Positions 8,072 to 17,757 of a stretch of DNA of 64,000 bases are shown one piece after another. Position 1 is the stretch's first letter. Each line of letters begins with the position of its first letter. The stretch comes from JAHCHG01 sp965214585 (GTDB lineage Bacteria > Acidobacteriota > Blastocatellia > Pyrinomonadales > Pyrinomonadaceae), in NCBI GenBank assembly GCA_965214585.1, contig OZ243957.1, forward strand, positions 2,542,001 to 2,606,000, given 5' to 3'. Both the position numbers and the translations under genes were made by a program. The notes under the pieces were generated by a model. The model did no database searches, was not told where the DNA came from, and was given only the letters and a program-made list of their open reading frames with translations.

Positions 8072-9988
8072 ATGTCAAATTCGCAGAATTTACACGCACG
8101 AAAGATTTTAGCCGTTGTGCAGACTCCCGCCGAACTGCGTTGGTTTTATTCTCAAATCGAACAACAAGACGTTCAACATTTTGTTTTGCTTCTCGGCGAT
8201 GCGATAACCGAATATACGGAAGTGAATAAAAAGGATGCGGAAAATCTGCAAGTTCTTTACCTGCAAGATTTAGACATTGACAACGAAGAGATTTGGCGAA
8301 TGTATAATGTTGTCAAAGATGAATTGATCGCCGACACGGGAAGCGAGATTAACGAGCAGCTGGAAACCGTTAATCAGATAAATTTCGAGATGAGTTTTTC
8401 CGATATGCTGTATATAAATGCGACAGTCGAAGCGGTTTTGGATTTTGTCGAACCGGACGAGATTTTTGTTCCGCCCGCAAAAATCTCGCGCCGGCAAACT
8501 CCCTTTTACGCCGGAAATCTGCAAAGCGTTTTTTACGAAGCCGCACGCCGCCGAAATCTTCAGCGAAACGCATCATTTTCAACTCGTCTGGTTTTCATTT
8601 TCAATCCGCTGATCACAGCTTTGCAACAGCTTTTTTTGGCTTTGTTCGCGTTTTTCTGGGACGTAAAACGCTATACGAAATATTTGTTTTCAAGATCGGC
8701 GAATCTCGAAAAATGGCAAAATGCGATTTTGATCGTCAATCACGCGCACGATTTGCCGAGACAATTCGATTTGCCCGCGTTTGCCGAAACGAATAAAGAA
8801 AAATGCGTCGTTTGGAATTGGCTGACAAGCGAAATTCAAACTCTGGAAGATTATTTGTCGGAAAATGACGCGGAGAAATTGATTGACGCGCAAATCGCCC
8901 GTCAAAATTCGCCCGTTCGGTCAACGGATTTATTTAAAAAATACTGGAGCAAAATTTACTGCTCGCTGTTTGCCGGCGAATCGGACGAAAATCTGAGATA
9001 CATTTCCGAAATGATGAGTTCGCGCGGATTAGCAAACGAAAAACTCCTGAACTGGCGGCGCATTGTTTACTCGGCGCGTCTGGCGGCGAAGGCGAGCGAC
9101 GTTTTGAAAGTTCTCAAACCGAAAATGCTTGTGGCGAGCGAATATACGGATGTCAGCCGCGCAACTTCGCTGGCGGCGCGAAGTTTAAATATTCCGGTTT
9201 TGGCGACGGCTCACGGAATAAATATGTATAAACCGGCGATGCAGGGAACTTATGCGCTTGGCGATGTTCACTGCTTTTTCGGCACGGACAAAGGCGGTCA
9301 TCTTGTCGAATTTGATCTGCCCGGCGTGGAAATGGTTCGGCTGGTCGCGCACGACAATTTCAAAAAACTCGAAAAAAGAACGAAAAATAATTCTGCAAAA
9401 ACAAAAAAACGGCGCGTTTTTATCGTAACTTCGATGCTTTCGTGCAGTTTTCCAAACTGGACGAACGAGATTTTCGTCAAATGGCTCGATTACGAAAAAA
9501 TGATGCGCGAACTGCTCGTAAATCTATCCGCATATTCGGATGAAATAGAGGTCGTCATCAAATCCCACCCTTTGCTTGACGCGCATCACATTTACGACGA
9601 ATTGAAAGAAGAATTTCCCGATTTGTTAGTCAGACATTGGCGCGAACCGATCAACGTAACGGATATGATTCCGGCGGACATCGTGGTTATATATAACTGC
9701 GTCAGCACTCTGACCTTTACGGCGATTGATCAGAATCTGCCGATTATCGGTTTTTGGGGCGCAATGACACCGCTCGCGCTTCGCAACGTGGTTGTCAATG
9801 AGCTTTACGGAACAGACGACGCGGCAAAATTGGCGGAAATTATTCTCGACATCGCCCGTTCGCCCGACGGCGAAACGGCGCGAAAGACGCGCGAATGTGC
9901 CTTAGAGATGTCCGGGAAATTTATCGAACCGACGGACATTAAATTAGCGGATGCGGTGGAAATTACTTTGGAATTAGGTAAAAGGTAA
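8072..9988 (+). CDS. Large GT-B-like capsule/surface polysaccharide transferase, possible nonulosonate transferase
   Basis: The 638-residue protein has no exact family that I recognise. The N-terminus (ILAVVQTPAELRWFYSQ) resembles the opening strand of surface sialyl- and capsule-type transferases. A hydrophobic stretch near 170-185 could touch the membrane. The C-terminal third looks like a GT-B nucleotide-sugar half of the CDP-glycerol/Kps type: ATAHGINMYKP, then VVIKSHPLLDAHHIYDEL and IPADIVVIYNCVSTLTF. The SHP and late serine/threonine motifs resemble those of capsule glycosyltransferases and polysialyltransferase-like enzymes. Placed directly after the CMP-sugar and amidination genes, it is the best local candidate for the transferase that uses the CMP-nonulosonate; this is inference from position. 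Confidence 0.5.
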   Translation: MSNSQNLHARKILAVVQTPAELRWFYSQIEQQDVQHFVLLLGDAITEYTEVNKKDAENLQVLYLQDLDIDNEEIWRMYNVVKDELIADTGSEINEQLETVNQINFEMSFSDMLYINATVEAVLDFVEPDEIFVPPAKISRRQTPFYAGNLQSVFYEAARRRNLQRNASFSTRLVFIFNPLITALQQLFLALFAFFWDVKRYTKYLFSRSANLEKWQNAILIVNHAHDLPRQFDLPAFAETNKEKCVVWNWLTSEIQTLEDYLSENDAEKLIDAQIARQNSPVRSTDLFKKYWSKIYCSLFAGESDENLRYISEMMSSRGLANEKLLNWRRIVYSARLAAKASDVLKVLKPKMLVASEYTDVSRATSLAARSLNIPVLATAHGINMYKPAMQGTYALGDVHCFFGTDKGGHLVEFDLPGVEMVRLVAHDNFKKLEKRTKNNSAKTKKRRVFIVTSMLSCSFPNWTNEIFVKWLDYEKMMRELLVNLSAYSDEIEVVIKSHPLLDAHHIYDELKEEFPDLLVRHWREPINVTDMIPADIVVIYNCVSTLTFTAIDQNLPIIGFWGAMTPLALRNVVVNELYGTDDAAKLAEIILDIARSPDGETARKTRECALEMSGKFIEPTDIKLADAVEITLELGKR

Positions 9989-10060
9989 AGGTTAAAGGTG
10001 AAAATAAAATCGAGTTGCTCCGACTTTTGAATTTCAAATTCGGCTTTCTTAAAAATATAA

Positions 10061-11512
10061 ATGTCAAAAAAATTTATCACGGACGCATCGCTCTACCTTT
10101 TGGCATTGCTGCTGAATCGCGGAGTCAGCTTGCTTCTGCTGCCTGTTTATACGGAATATTTAAGTCCTGATGAATACGGCATTATCACTATTTGCACCGC
10201 GCTGATTCTCGGTTTGGGAATGGTTTTCACCCTTTCGATGGACGCTTCGCTGACGGTTCTTTATTACAAAGTCAAAGAAGAAGAAGTCAAAGATTTAATT
10301 GTAATGGTCGTCATTTCGATCATTTTGCTGCCGTTGCTGCTGACGATCTTACTAAGCGTTTTCGGCGAACCTCTGCTTAGTCCGCAGTTCCCGGATGTTC
10401 CGTGGAATCCGTTTTTGAAAATATCCGTGTGGGTCGCTCTGCTCGGCATTCCGCAGCTTTTGCCGCAGGCGATTTTGCGAATCAGGCATCAGGCAAAATT
10501 AAATTCGCTGTTTAATTTCGGTTATTTTGCGGTTTCAACCGGATTTATTTTGTATTTTTTGATTTATAAAGGCGAAGGCGCGATCAGTATTTTTAAAGGT
10601 CAGGTTTATTCGGGAATTATTTTCACCGTTGTATCGCTTTTTTTGTGCGCCCGCTGGACACAGAGTTGGAAGGAGCGAAAACTGCGTTTTCCACTTTGGG
10701 CGAAGGCTTACAAAATCGGCGCGGGTTATCTTCCGCACGTTATTTCGATCTGGATTGTAAATCTTTTAGACCGCATTTTGCTGGCGAGATATAAAATTCC
10801 GTTGGGCGACATCGGAATTTACAACATCGCTTACACAATCGGGATGATCGTTCACGTTTTCGGCACGGGTTTTTCTTACGTTTACGGACCTTTGTATTTT
10901 CAGAAATCGAAAGAACCTTCGTTTCAAGCCGAATTTAAGCGGCTTTTGTCCGGTATGATGCTCGTTTTTTTCTGGATAACTCTCTCCATTTCCGTCGGTG
11001 CGCTCGAACTTCTGGAAATTATGACTCCGCCCGCGTATCATCGCGCCGCATATTATGTGCCGTTTATCGCCATCGGTTATTTTTTCTCGGTCAGTATTTA
11101 TCAGATCAGTTTCACGGTTGTTGAAAATCAAGGGAAAACACAGTTTTCGCTTTTCATAAGTCTTCCGGCGGCGATTCTTAACGCGACTCTCAACTTTATT
11201 TTCATTCCGTATTTCGGAATTTTGGCGGCTTCGATCAACACTTTGCTGACCTTTGCTCTGATGGGCGTTTTGAGCGTTTTTATTTCGAGAAAATACGACA
11301 AACTGCCGTTTCCGTGGATGGCGATGTTTATAATGACGCTGATTTGTGTGCCGGTTTATTTTTTCAGTTTGTATATTACGGAAGGTTTGCCGCTGATTAC
11401 GAGAATATTTATCAAGGGCGTAATTTTGCTGTTCACGGGCGCGTTGATGATGCGCGTTACCGGATTTAATTTTTCGGGACTTTTGAGTTTGGTGAAAAGA
11501 GATAAAGTTTGA
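10061..11512 (+). CDS. wzx: Oligosaccharide flippase, Wzx/PST family
   Basis: The 483-residue, very hydrophobic protein has 12-14 predicted membrane segments and an N-terminal sequence (ITDASLYLLALLLNRGVSLL) typical of polysaccharide transport/Wzx proteins of the MOP superfamily. Such proteins flip undecaprenyl-diphosphate-linked repeat units across the cytoplasmic membrane. The Wzy-like polymerase at 32922 and the WecA-like initiator at 29825 complete a Wzx/Wzy-dependent scheme. A dyad element follows 8 bp after the stop codon. Confidence 0.82.
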   Translation: MSKKFITDASLYLLALLLNRGVSLLLLPVYTEYLSPDEYGIITICTALILGLGMVFTLSMDASLTVLYYKVKEEEVKDLIVMVVISIILLPLLLTILLSVFGEPLLSPQFPDVPWNPFLKISVWVALLGIPQLLPQAILRIRHQAKLNSLFNFGYFAVSTGFILYFLIYKGEGAISIFKGQVYSGIIFTVVSLFLCARWTQSWKERKLRFPLWAKAYKIGAGYLPHVISIWIVNLLDRILLARYKIPLGDIGIYNIAYTIGMIVHVFGTGFSYVYGPLYFQKSKEPSFQAEFKRLLSGMMLVFFWITLSISVGALELLEIMTPPAYHRAAYYVPFIAIGYFFSVSIYQISFTVVENQGKTQFSLFISLPAAILNATLNFIFIPYFGILAASINTLLTFALMGVLSVFISRKYDKLPFPWMAMFIMTLICVPVYFFSLYITEGLPLITRIFIKGVILLFTGALMMRVTGFNFSGLLSLVKRDKV

Positions 11513-11520
11513 GTTAAAAA

Positions 11521-11659
11521 AGGCGGAAACCCGACAGTAATGGAGGGTGCTGTTTGATTGGAAGTTTGTTAGCTTTCAAAAGATAAGTTAGAAATATCTG
11601 TTTATCTATAAATTCCTTACTTGTAAACAGCACCCTCCATTACTGTCGGGTTTCCGCCT
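11521..11659. repeat. 140-bp dyad element, copy 2 (forward loop orientation)
   Basis: Perfect 32-nt arms (11521-11552, 11628-11659) flank a 75-nt loop containing GGAAGTTTGTTAGCTTTCAA, conserved in copy 4 and, as reverse complement, in copies 1 and 3. It follows the Wzx gene by 8 bp. Confidence 0.9.
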
Positions 11660-11801
11660 CTATCATTATCACTAAATCTTTTTGCCGATTTGTCTGCTTT
11701 GATAATGAACGACAACGACCTTTTGACTTGATTTGCCGATTGATAAATGTTTTGATTAATACTTTGCGCGAAAACCGCAGTTTTTGTAAGTTTTAACAAA
11801 A

Positions 11802-12557
11802 ATGAGTCAATCAATCGGTCAAAGTTTAGTCGAATTTCAGCGCAGAGATATTGTCTGGACTGATCGAAATTTAGCTAAAACGCCGTTTCATACGGCTTTT
11901 TGGGTGCATAAGCGAATCCGTGAATCCGTCGCCGCACACGCGCCTTTAGCGCACGGCGTTCTCCTCGATGTCGGCTGCGGCTTAAAACCTTATAAAAACA
12001 TTTTCGCGCCGTTTGTCGAAACTTATTATGGCACGGAATACAACGCCGACAGCGGTTATCGCGGAAATCGCGCGGATGTTGCGAGCGACGCGGCGTTTAT
12101 GCCTTTTGCCGACGAATGTGTTGACACGATTCTCTGCACGGAAGTTTTGGAACACGTTGCCGATCCCGAAAGAGTCGTCGGCGAATTTGCGAGAATTTTA
12201 AAACCGGGCGGAATAATTATTACAACCGCGCCGTTTTTTTATCCGATTCACGACGAATACGATTTTTTTCGTTACACGGATAAAGGAATAGCCGCGATGA
12301 TGCAGCGGCACGGTTTGAAAATCGAAAAGATCGAACCGCTTTCCGGCACGGGTTTGACGATTGCCGTAATGCTTAACATTTATTTGTTCGACATCGGTTT
12401 TATGTGGACAAAATGGCTGTATCCGTTCGGACTCGTTTTGCGCCCGGTTTTGTGGATTTTGATTTTTCTGCTCAACTGCATCGGCTGGCTGTCGGAAAAA
12501 ATTATCCCCTCAAAACAGATGGCGTTTAATCATCTGACAATCGGGAAAAAGATTTAA
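11802..12557 (+). CDS. Class I SAM-dependent methyltransferase
   Basis: The 251-residue protein carries SAM motif I in VLLDVGCGLKPYKNI (about residues 50-64), a motif II-like acid in YYGTEY, and post-motif LEHVADPERVVGEFARILKPGG, typical of the Methyltransf_11 group. The C-terminal 70 residues are hydrophobic (NIYLFDIGFMWTKWLYPFGL and LWILIFLLNCIGWL), suggesting membrane association near the lipid-linked glycan. The likely acceptor is a sugar of the polysaccharide; specificity is unknown. It lies 2 bp ahead of a GT4 gene, so the two are probably co-translated. Confidence 0.75.
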   Translation: MSQSIGQSLVEFQRRDIVWTDRNLAKTPFHTAFWVHKRIRESVAAHAPLAHGVLLDVGCGLKPYKNIFAPFVETYYGTEYNADSGYRGNRADVASDAAFMPFADECVDTILCTEVLEHVADPERVVGEFARILKPGGIIITTAPFFYPIHDEYDFFRYTDKGIAAMMQRHGLKIEKIEPLSGTGLTIAVMLNIYLFDIGFMWTKWLYPFGLVLRPVLWILIFLLNCIGWLSEKIIPSKQMAFNHLTIGKKI

Positions 12558-12559
12558 TT

Positions 12560-13714
12560 ATGTCGAAGATAAAAGTTCTGCACTTGATTCCGACTCTTTC
12601 AAGCGGCGGCGCGGAAAGACAGCTTGTGAATTTGGTGAATACGACTTCAAAGGAGATCGTGGATCACGTCGTCTGCGCGATTGACGAATCTTATTTTTTC
12701 GAGCCTGAAATTCGTGAAGCCGGATATAAAGTTATCAAATTCGACATTTCCGGCAAACATCCGTTTTTCAAGATCGCTTCAAAATTCCGCGATGTCGTGC
12801 GCGATGAAAAACCGGATATTATTCACACTTGGCTTTACAACGCCAATGTCGCGGCGCGTCTGGCAACTTTGCTCGGCGATAAAGTTCCGATCATCACGTC
12901 AATTCAATCGGCGGATTTTGAGCCGGGCGCGATTATTACCGGCGGTTATAATCCGCATAAAATGCGCGGGTTGAAAATGATTGACAAAATGACGGCGCGG
13001 CTGACAAAGCCGGATTTTGTGATGTGTTCGGAGTTTGTAAAAAAATCGTATAAGGAAAATTACGGCATTGACGAGGCTAAAACGCACATTATATATAATT
13101 CGGTTGATCCGGCTTTGATGGAAACTTCCCAAGCTGATGTCGAAAAACTGCGCGAAGAATTCGATTTTCCGCCCGACACATTTGTTTATCTGAATGTCGG
13201 ACGGCTCGATCCGCAGAAAAATCACAAAGCAATTTTCGAGGCTTTTCGTCAGGTTTTGCAAAAAGTTCCAAATTCGGTTTTGCTTCTCGCCGGAATCGGC
13301 AGTTTAGATGACAAACTAAAGCAGGATGTCAAGGATTTGGGCATTGATGATAAGATTATGTTTCTGGGCAGAAGAACCGACGTTCCGGCTTTGCTGGCGA
13401 TGGCTGATGTGTTTGTTTTCCCGTCGTTTTTTGAAGGTTTGCCCGTCGCGCTTGTCGAAGCGATGTTCAAAGCAAAACCGTGCATTGCTTCGCGGATACA
13501 CGTTTTCAAGGAAGTTATCACCGACGGCGAAACGGGTTTGCTGATTGATCCGAACTCGCCGTCAGAGTTAAAAGATGCGATGATTAAATTATACAAAGAC
13601 GAGGATTTGCGAAAGCGGCTCGGTGAAAACGGTCTGCGCCAAGTGCGCGACAAATTCCATTCGAGCAAAACTGCCGAGCAATGGGAAGATTTGTATCGGA
13701 AAATTAAGAATTAG
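12560..13714 (+). CDS. GT4-family glycosyltransferase
   Basis: A 384-residue GT-B fold retaining transferase. The N-terminal acceptor-side motif is LSSGGAERQLVNLV (about residues 14-27). The C-terminal donor domain has LNVGRLDPQKNHKAI and the EX7E-type motif in FPSFFEGLPVALVEAM (about residues 287-302). It acts in the cytoplasm, adding a sugar to the lipid-linked intermediate. Donor and acceptor are not deducible. It is followed by a 12-bp gap and the fused tandem glycosyltransferase gene. Confidence 0.85.
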   Translation: MSKIKVLHLIPTLSSGGAERQLVNLVNTTSKEIVDHVVCAIDESYFFEPEIREAGYKVIKFDISGKHPFFKIASKFRDVVRDEKPDIIHTWLYNANVAARLATLLGDKVPIITSIQSADFEPGAIITGGYNPHKMRGLKMIDKMTARLTKPDFVMCSEFVKKSYKENYGIDEAKTHIIYNSVDPALMETSQADVEKLREEFDFPPDTFVYLNVGRLDPQKNHKAIFEAFRQVLQKVPNSVLLLAGIGSLDDKLKQDVKDLGIDDKIMFLGRRTDVPALLAMADVFVFPSFFEGLPVALVEAMFKAKPCIASRIHVFKEVITDGETGLLIDPNSPSELKDAMIKLYKDEDLRKRLGENGLRQVRDKFHSSKTAEQWEDLYRKIKN

Positions 13715-13726
13715 GATTACCGTTTA

Positions 13727-16192
13727 ATGTCTAAATCGCTCTATATTTGTTATTTCGGATTACGCGAACCGCTTGTGCAGACGCAGGTTTTGCCGTATTT
13801 GCGCGAACTCCAAAAGGGCGGCGTGAAAATATCTCTGCTTACTTTTGAATCCGATCCTAAAAAAAACTGGACGGATAAAAAGATCGAATCCGCCAAGCAA
13901 AAGCTCGCTGATGAAAATATCGAGTGGGATTTTCTAAAATATCATAAAAGTCCGTCCGTTCCGGCAACCGCCTACGATGTTTTCTGCGGAGCGTGGTTCA
14001 TTTGGAAAAAACTGCGCCGGGAGAAAATCGGCATTCTGCACGCCCGCGCTCACGTCGCTGCTCTGATGGGCTTGCTGGCGAGAAAATTTTCCCGAAATCA
14101 AGACCCGAAACTGCTGTTCGATATTCGCGGCTTTATTCCCGAAGAATATACCGATGCCGGAATCTGGAAAAAGAACGGTCTGCTTTATAAAATTGTAAAA
14201 AAAATTGAAAAATGGATTTTTAGAAAATCCGACGCATTCGTTCTTTTAAATGAAAGAGCGAGAGAAATTGTTTTCCCCGAAAGCGCGGAAACCGGATTCG
14301 ATAAACTCGGCAGACCCGTCGAAGTTATTCCGTGCTGCGTTGATCTGGAAAGATTTAAAGATATAGACCCGGATGCGAGAAGAGAGATTTTAAGCAAATA
14401 TAATCTGGCAAATCGTCGTGTAGTTGCCTACATAGGTTCATTTGGCGGCTGGTATATGACAAATGAAACCGCCGATTTTTTCAGCGAAGCCAGAAAACAG
14501 GATAAAACGACCTTCGCGCTTATTTTAACGCAGAGCGATCCGATATTGATTTCCGAACTTTTACGCGAACGGGGATTTTCGGAAAAGGACTACTTGATAA
14601 AAAAAGTTTTGCCGACGGAAATACCGAATTATCTGAGTTTAGCCGATGTCGCCGTGTCGTTTGTCAAAAAATGTTACTCGAAACAGGCATCTTCGCCGAC
14701 AAAAATTGCCGAATATCTGGCGTGCGGTTTGCCGATTGTTTCCGGCGCGGGTGTCGGTAATCTGGATGCCTTGATCGAAGATAACAATGTCGGCGTGATC
14801 GTGCGAAATTTTGACAAGCAAAGTTATCAGGCGGCATTGAATCAAATCGGGGAACTTTCGGCGGAAGACGGTTTTCAACAGCGAAGCGTCAAAATTGCTG
14901 AAAATCTTTTCGATCTGGAGAATGTCGGCGGCAGAAAATATCGCAGATTGTATAAAAATCTTTTACCTAATGAGATGTCTAAAACGCTCTATATTTGTTA
15001 TTTCGGATTACGCGAACCGCTTGTGCAGACACAGGTTTTGCCGTATTTGCGCGAAATAGTAAAAAGCGGCGTTGAGATGAATCTGCTCACTTTTGAAGCA
15101 AATTTCAAGGAAAAATGGACGGACGAACTGATCGCATCCGAAAGGGAAAAACTCGCCGCCGAAGGAATAATCTGGCATTGTCTGCCGTATCACAAATCTC
15201 CGACTATTCCGGCGACTCTCTACGATATTTTAAGCGGAGTGCGTTTTATTACAAGACTTTCGCGGAAAAAGAAAATAGATGTTCTGCACGCCCGCGCACA
15301 CGTTCCGATGATGATGGCGATGATGGCGAGCAAAGTTACAAAAAGCCGCACGCTTTTCGATATTCGCGGTTTGATGGCGGAAGAATACGCCGATTCGGGA
15401 GTTTGGGAAGAGAACTCGAAAATTTTCCGTTTCGTCAAATATGTCGAACGCAAAGGAATCGAAAAAGCCTCGCAGGTGGTTGTTCTGACAAATCGTATGC
15501 ACGACCATCTGATCGAAAAAGATTTGAAAAAAAGCGAACAGATCGAAGTAATTCCGTGCTGTGTTGATTTTGCGCGAATCGCTCAATCGGTCAACGGAAG
15601 CGGGAAAAACGAGAGATTTGAATTGATTTACGCAGGTTCGGCGACGGGACTGTATCTGCTCAAGGAAATGGGCGAATTCTTTCTGGAAATTAAAAAACAC
15701 AAACCCGAAGCATTTTTTCGCGTTTTGACCGCATCGCCGCCGGAATTCGTGCGCGAAACTTTTTTGAATCTGGGAATCGGGCAAAAAGATTTTGCCGTTG
15801 CCAAAGTTTCGCCCGGCGATGTGCCTAAATATCTGAAACAAGCGCATTTAGGCATTTCCTTTCGTTCACCGACTTTTTCGCAGATCGGAGCATCGCCGAC
15901 GAAAATCCCCGAATATCTGGCGTGCGGTCTGCCGATTGTTTCAAATTACGGCATCGGCGACACGGACAATTTGCTTGAGAGCGAAAAAGTCGGTGTCAGC
16001 CTGAAAAGTTTTGATAAAGATGAAATGAAAAAACGGGCGGAAGAGATTTTCGACATTTTAGAAGAAGATAAAATAGAAGAAAAGTGCATCGAAGTTGCTC
16101 AGAAATATTTTGATTTGGACAGCATCGGCGGTAAAAAATATCAAAATGTTTACAAACGGATAATCGGAAACGATAAGTTAAACATAAACTGA
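13727..16192 (+). CDS. Tandem fused glycosyltransferase: two GT4-like units in one polypeptide
   Basis: The 821-residue protein consists of two complete homologous halves: residues 1-416 and 417-821. Both open with the same YICYFGLREPLVQTQVLPYL segment and end with TKI(A/P)EYLACGLPIVS and a YFDLD/LFDLE-IGG(K/R)KY tail. The first 27 codons of the two halves differ at only 2 of 81 nt (13727-13807 versus 14975-15055), while the rest is strongly diverged. At the junction the in-frame reading is CCT AAT GAG ATG; one frame over it reads TAA TGA G ATG, so a single indel would restore two separate genes. Both halves keep a donor-side acidic loop, so both could be active. Real fusion versus recent frameshift or sequencing error is unresolved. 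Confidence 0.8.
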   Translation: MSKSLYICYFGLREPLVQTQVLPYLRELQKGGVKISLLTFESDPKKNWTDKKIESAKQKLADENIEWDFLKYHKSPSVPATAYDVFCGAWFIWKKLRREKIGILHARAHVAALMGLLARKFSRNQDPKLLFDIRGFIPEEYTDAGIWKKNGLLYKIVKKIEKWIFRKSDAFVLLNERAREIVFPESAETGFDKLGRPVEVIPCCVDLERFKDIDPDARREILSKYNLANRRVVAYIGSFGGWYMTNETADFFSEARKQDKTTFALILTQSDPILISELLRERGFSEKDYLIKKVLPTEIPNYLSLADVAVSFVKKCYSKQASSPTKIAEYLACGLPIVSGAGVGNLDALIEDNNVGVIVRNFDKQSYQAALNQIGELSAEDGFQQRSVKIAENLFDLENVGGRKYRRLYKNLLPNEMSKTLYICYFGLREPLVQTQVLPYLREIVKSGVEMNLLTFEANFKEKWTDELIASEREKLAAEGIIWHCLPYHKSPTIPATLYDILSGVRFITRLSRKKKIDVLHARAHVPMMMAMMASKVTKSRTLFDIRGLMAEEYADSGVWEENSKIFRFVKYVERKGIEKASQVVVLTNRMHDHLIEKDLKKSEQIEVIPCCVDFARIAQSVNGSGKNERFELIYAGSATGLYLLKEMGEFFLEIKKHKPEAFFRVLTASPPEFVRETFLNLGIGQKDFAVAKVSPGDVPKYLKQAHLGISFRSPTFSQIGASPTKIPEYLACGLPIVSNYGIGDTDNLLESEKVGVSLKSFDKDEMKKRAEEIFDILEEDKIEEKCIEVAQKYFDLDSIGGKKYQNVYKRIIGNDKLNIN

Positions 16193-16198
16193 AAATGT

Positions 16199-16228
16199 TT
16201 GCCTGAAACATTTTGATTCGGTTATAAT
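16199..16228 (+). promoter_or_regulatory. Candidate sigma70-type promoter
   Basis: TTGCCT (16199-16204) and TATAAT (16223-16228) are separated by 18 bp, in the gap after the tandem glycosyltransferase gene. It would start a transcript with a leader of about 170 nt into the next gene. This is a motif match only. Confidence 0.35.
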
Positions 16229-16403
16229 CCTTATTTATAAAAAAACGTGAGATTGAGAAAATTGCTTGAGTTTTTTTTGAGTAGGGAAAGTTGTGCGATA
16301 TGAATCCGTAATTTGACTAATATTCTATTAAAATACAAAATACAAAGTTTGCGAACTTCGAGGGCTTGATTGTTTCGCGCCGAAGATTTTAATAGGAAGT
16401 CGT

Positions 16404-17519
16404 TTGAAAGAGAAAAGGAAAATGCGGGTTTTGGGAGTTTGTTCGTATCCGATTGAGGCGGCAGCGACGAGGTATCGTTTGGCGCAGTTCGTCGAGCCGT
16501 TGGCGGCGCAGGGAATTGATTTGACGATCAGCCCGTTTTTTGACAGCGCGAAATTTAAGCTGTTGTATAAAAACAAATCGCCGATCAGCAAAATTTTCGG
16601 GTTGGCAAAGCCGTTTTTGCAGAGAATTTCGGAAATTTCAAAAGTGCGCGGTTTTGATCTGCTTTTTGTTCAGCGCGAGGCGATGATCTTCGGTCCGGCG
16701 TTTTTTGAAAAATTATTTCAGATTGCCGGAAAATGTCCGATGATTCTCGATCTGGACGATGCGACTTATGTTCATTACGTCAGTCCGACTTATGGGAAAA
16801 TCGGCAGTTTTTTCAAATTTTTCGGCAAAACCGACAATTTGATCGAGCGTGCGGAAATCGTGATTTGCGGAAACCGACACATCGCCGAATACGTTGAGGC
16901 GAAGGGAACAAAGTCAATCGTGATTCCGACGGTGGTTGATACGAATGAATTTCAACCTGTTGAGAAAAAGAAGGATTCAATTCCGATTGTCGGCTGGGTC
17001 GGAACGCATTCGACGTATCCTTTTTTGCAGTCAATTTTTCCGGTTTTGGAAAAACTGGCGAAAAAGCACGAATTCATTTTGAAGATCGTCGGCGCGGGCG
17101 TTGAAAAAATCGAATTAAACGGCGTAAATGTTGAAAATTTAGAGTGGAATCTGGAAAGGGAAATCAGCGATTTTCAGTCGTTCGACATCGGGCTTTATCC
17201 GATGACTGCAATCAGTTCGGCGAGCGACGAATGGCTGATCGGCAAATCCGGTTTTAAGGCGATTCAATATATGGCGGTCGGAATTCCGTTCGTGATGTCG
17301 CCAATCGGCGTTTGTGCTGAATTGGGTGAACCGAACGAAACGCATTTTAACGCGAGAACCGACGAAGATTGGTTTGCTTCCCTTGATAAATTATTGGCGG
17401 ACGCAAATTTGCGCGGTAAAATGGGAAAGCGCGGCAGAGAGTTTTCGTCGAATAATTTTACAGTTCCGGCGCAGACCGAGATTTTGGCGCGGACTTTTCG
17501 TTCGGTTTGCGAAAAATGA
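16404..17519 (+). CDS. GT4-like glycosyltransferase
   Basis: The 371-residue protein has a GT-B fold: an N-terminal region with CSYPIEAAATRYRLAQFVEPL, a mid-region DLDDATYVHY (about residue 119 on) of the type found in GT4 enzymes of aminosugar pathways, and a donor domain with IVGWVGTHSTYPFLQ (about 193-207) and GFKAIQYMAVGIPFV. The EX7E motif is not classic. TTG 16404 has AGGAAG 4 nt upstream; the alternative ATG at 16422 removes six residues and has AAGGAA too close, so the start is uncertain. It is probably the first gene behind the candidate promoter at 16199, and a strong terminator-like hairpin follows. Confidence 0.75.
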   Translation: MKEKRKMRVLGVCSYPIEAAATRYRLAQFVEPLAAQGIDLTISPFFDSAKFKLLYKNKSPISKIFGLAKPFLQRISEISKVRGFDLLFVQREAMIFGPAFFEKLFQIAGKCPMILDLDDATYVHYVSPTYGKIGSFFKFFGKTDNLIERAEIVICGNRHIAEYVEAKGTKSIVIPTVVDTNEFQPVEKKKDSIPIVGWVGTHSTYPFLQSIFPVLEKLAKKHEFILKIVGAGVEKIELNGVNVENLEWNLEREISDFQSFDIGLYPMTAISSASDEWLIGKSGFKAIQYMAVGIPFVMSPIGVCAELGEPNETHFNARTDEDWFASLDKLLADANLRGKMGKRGREFSSNNFTVPAQTEILARTFRSVCEK

Positions 17520-17579
17520 ATTTTTAGAGATTTTTTGAAAATTCGAGAAACGACGTGATGCCGGTATCTTGCCGACGCT

Positions 17580-17617
17580 TTGATTAAAAAAGCGCAGTTT
17601 TGCGCTTTTTTAATCAA
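17580..17617. terminator. Bidirectional intrinsic terminator-like hairpin
   Basis: Exact 17-nt arms (TTGATTAAAAAAGCGCA and its complement) around a GTTT loop give a GC-rich top followed by TTTTTT on either strand. It lies 60 bp after the glycosyltransferase stop and is the clearest rho-independent terminator in the window. Confidence 0.75.
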
Positions 17618-17757
17618 GAATGTGGCGGCTGGAAGCCACCACGACTGCCGGCTGGAAGCCTGCGATACGGTTTTTGGATTTTCAAGATAAATTTTTAAAA
17701 TTTCCTAATTAAGAAATAAAAAGAGTTTGGTAAATTCAGGGAGTTACGAGAAATAAA

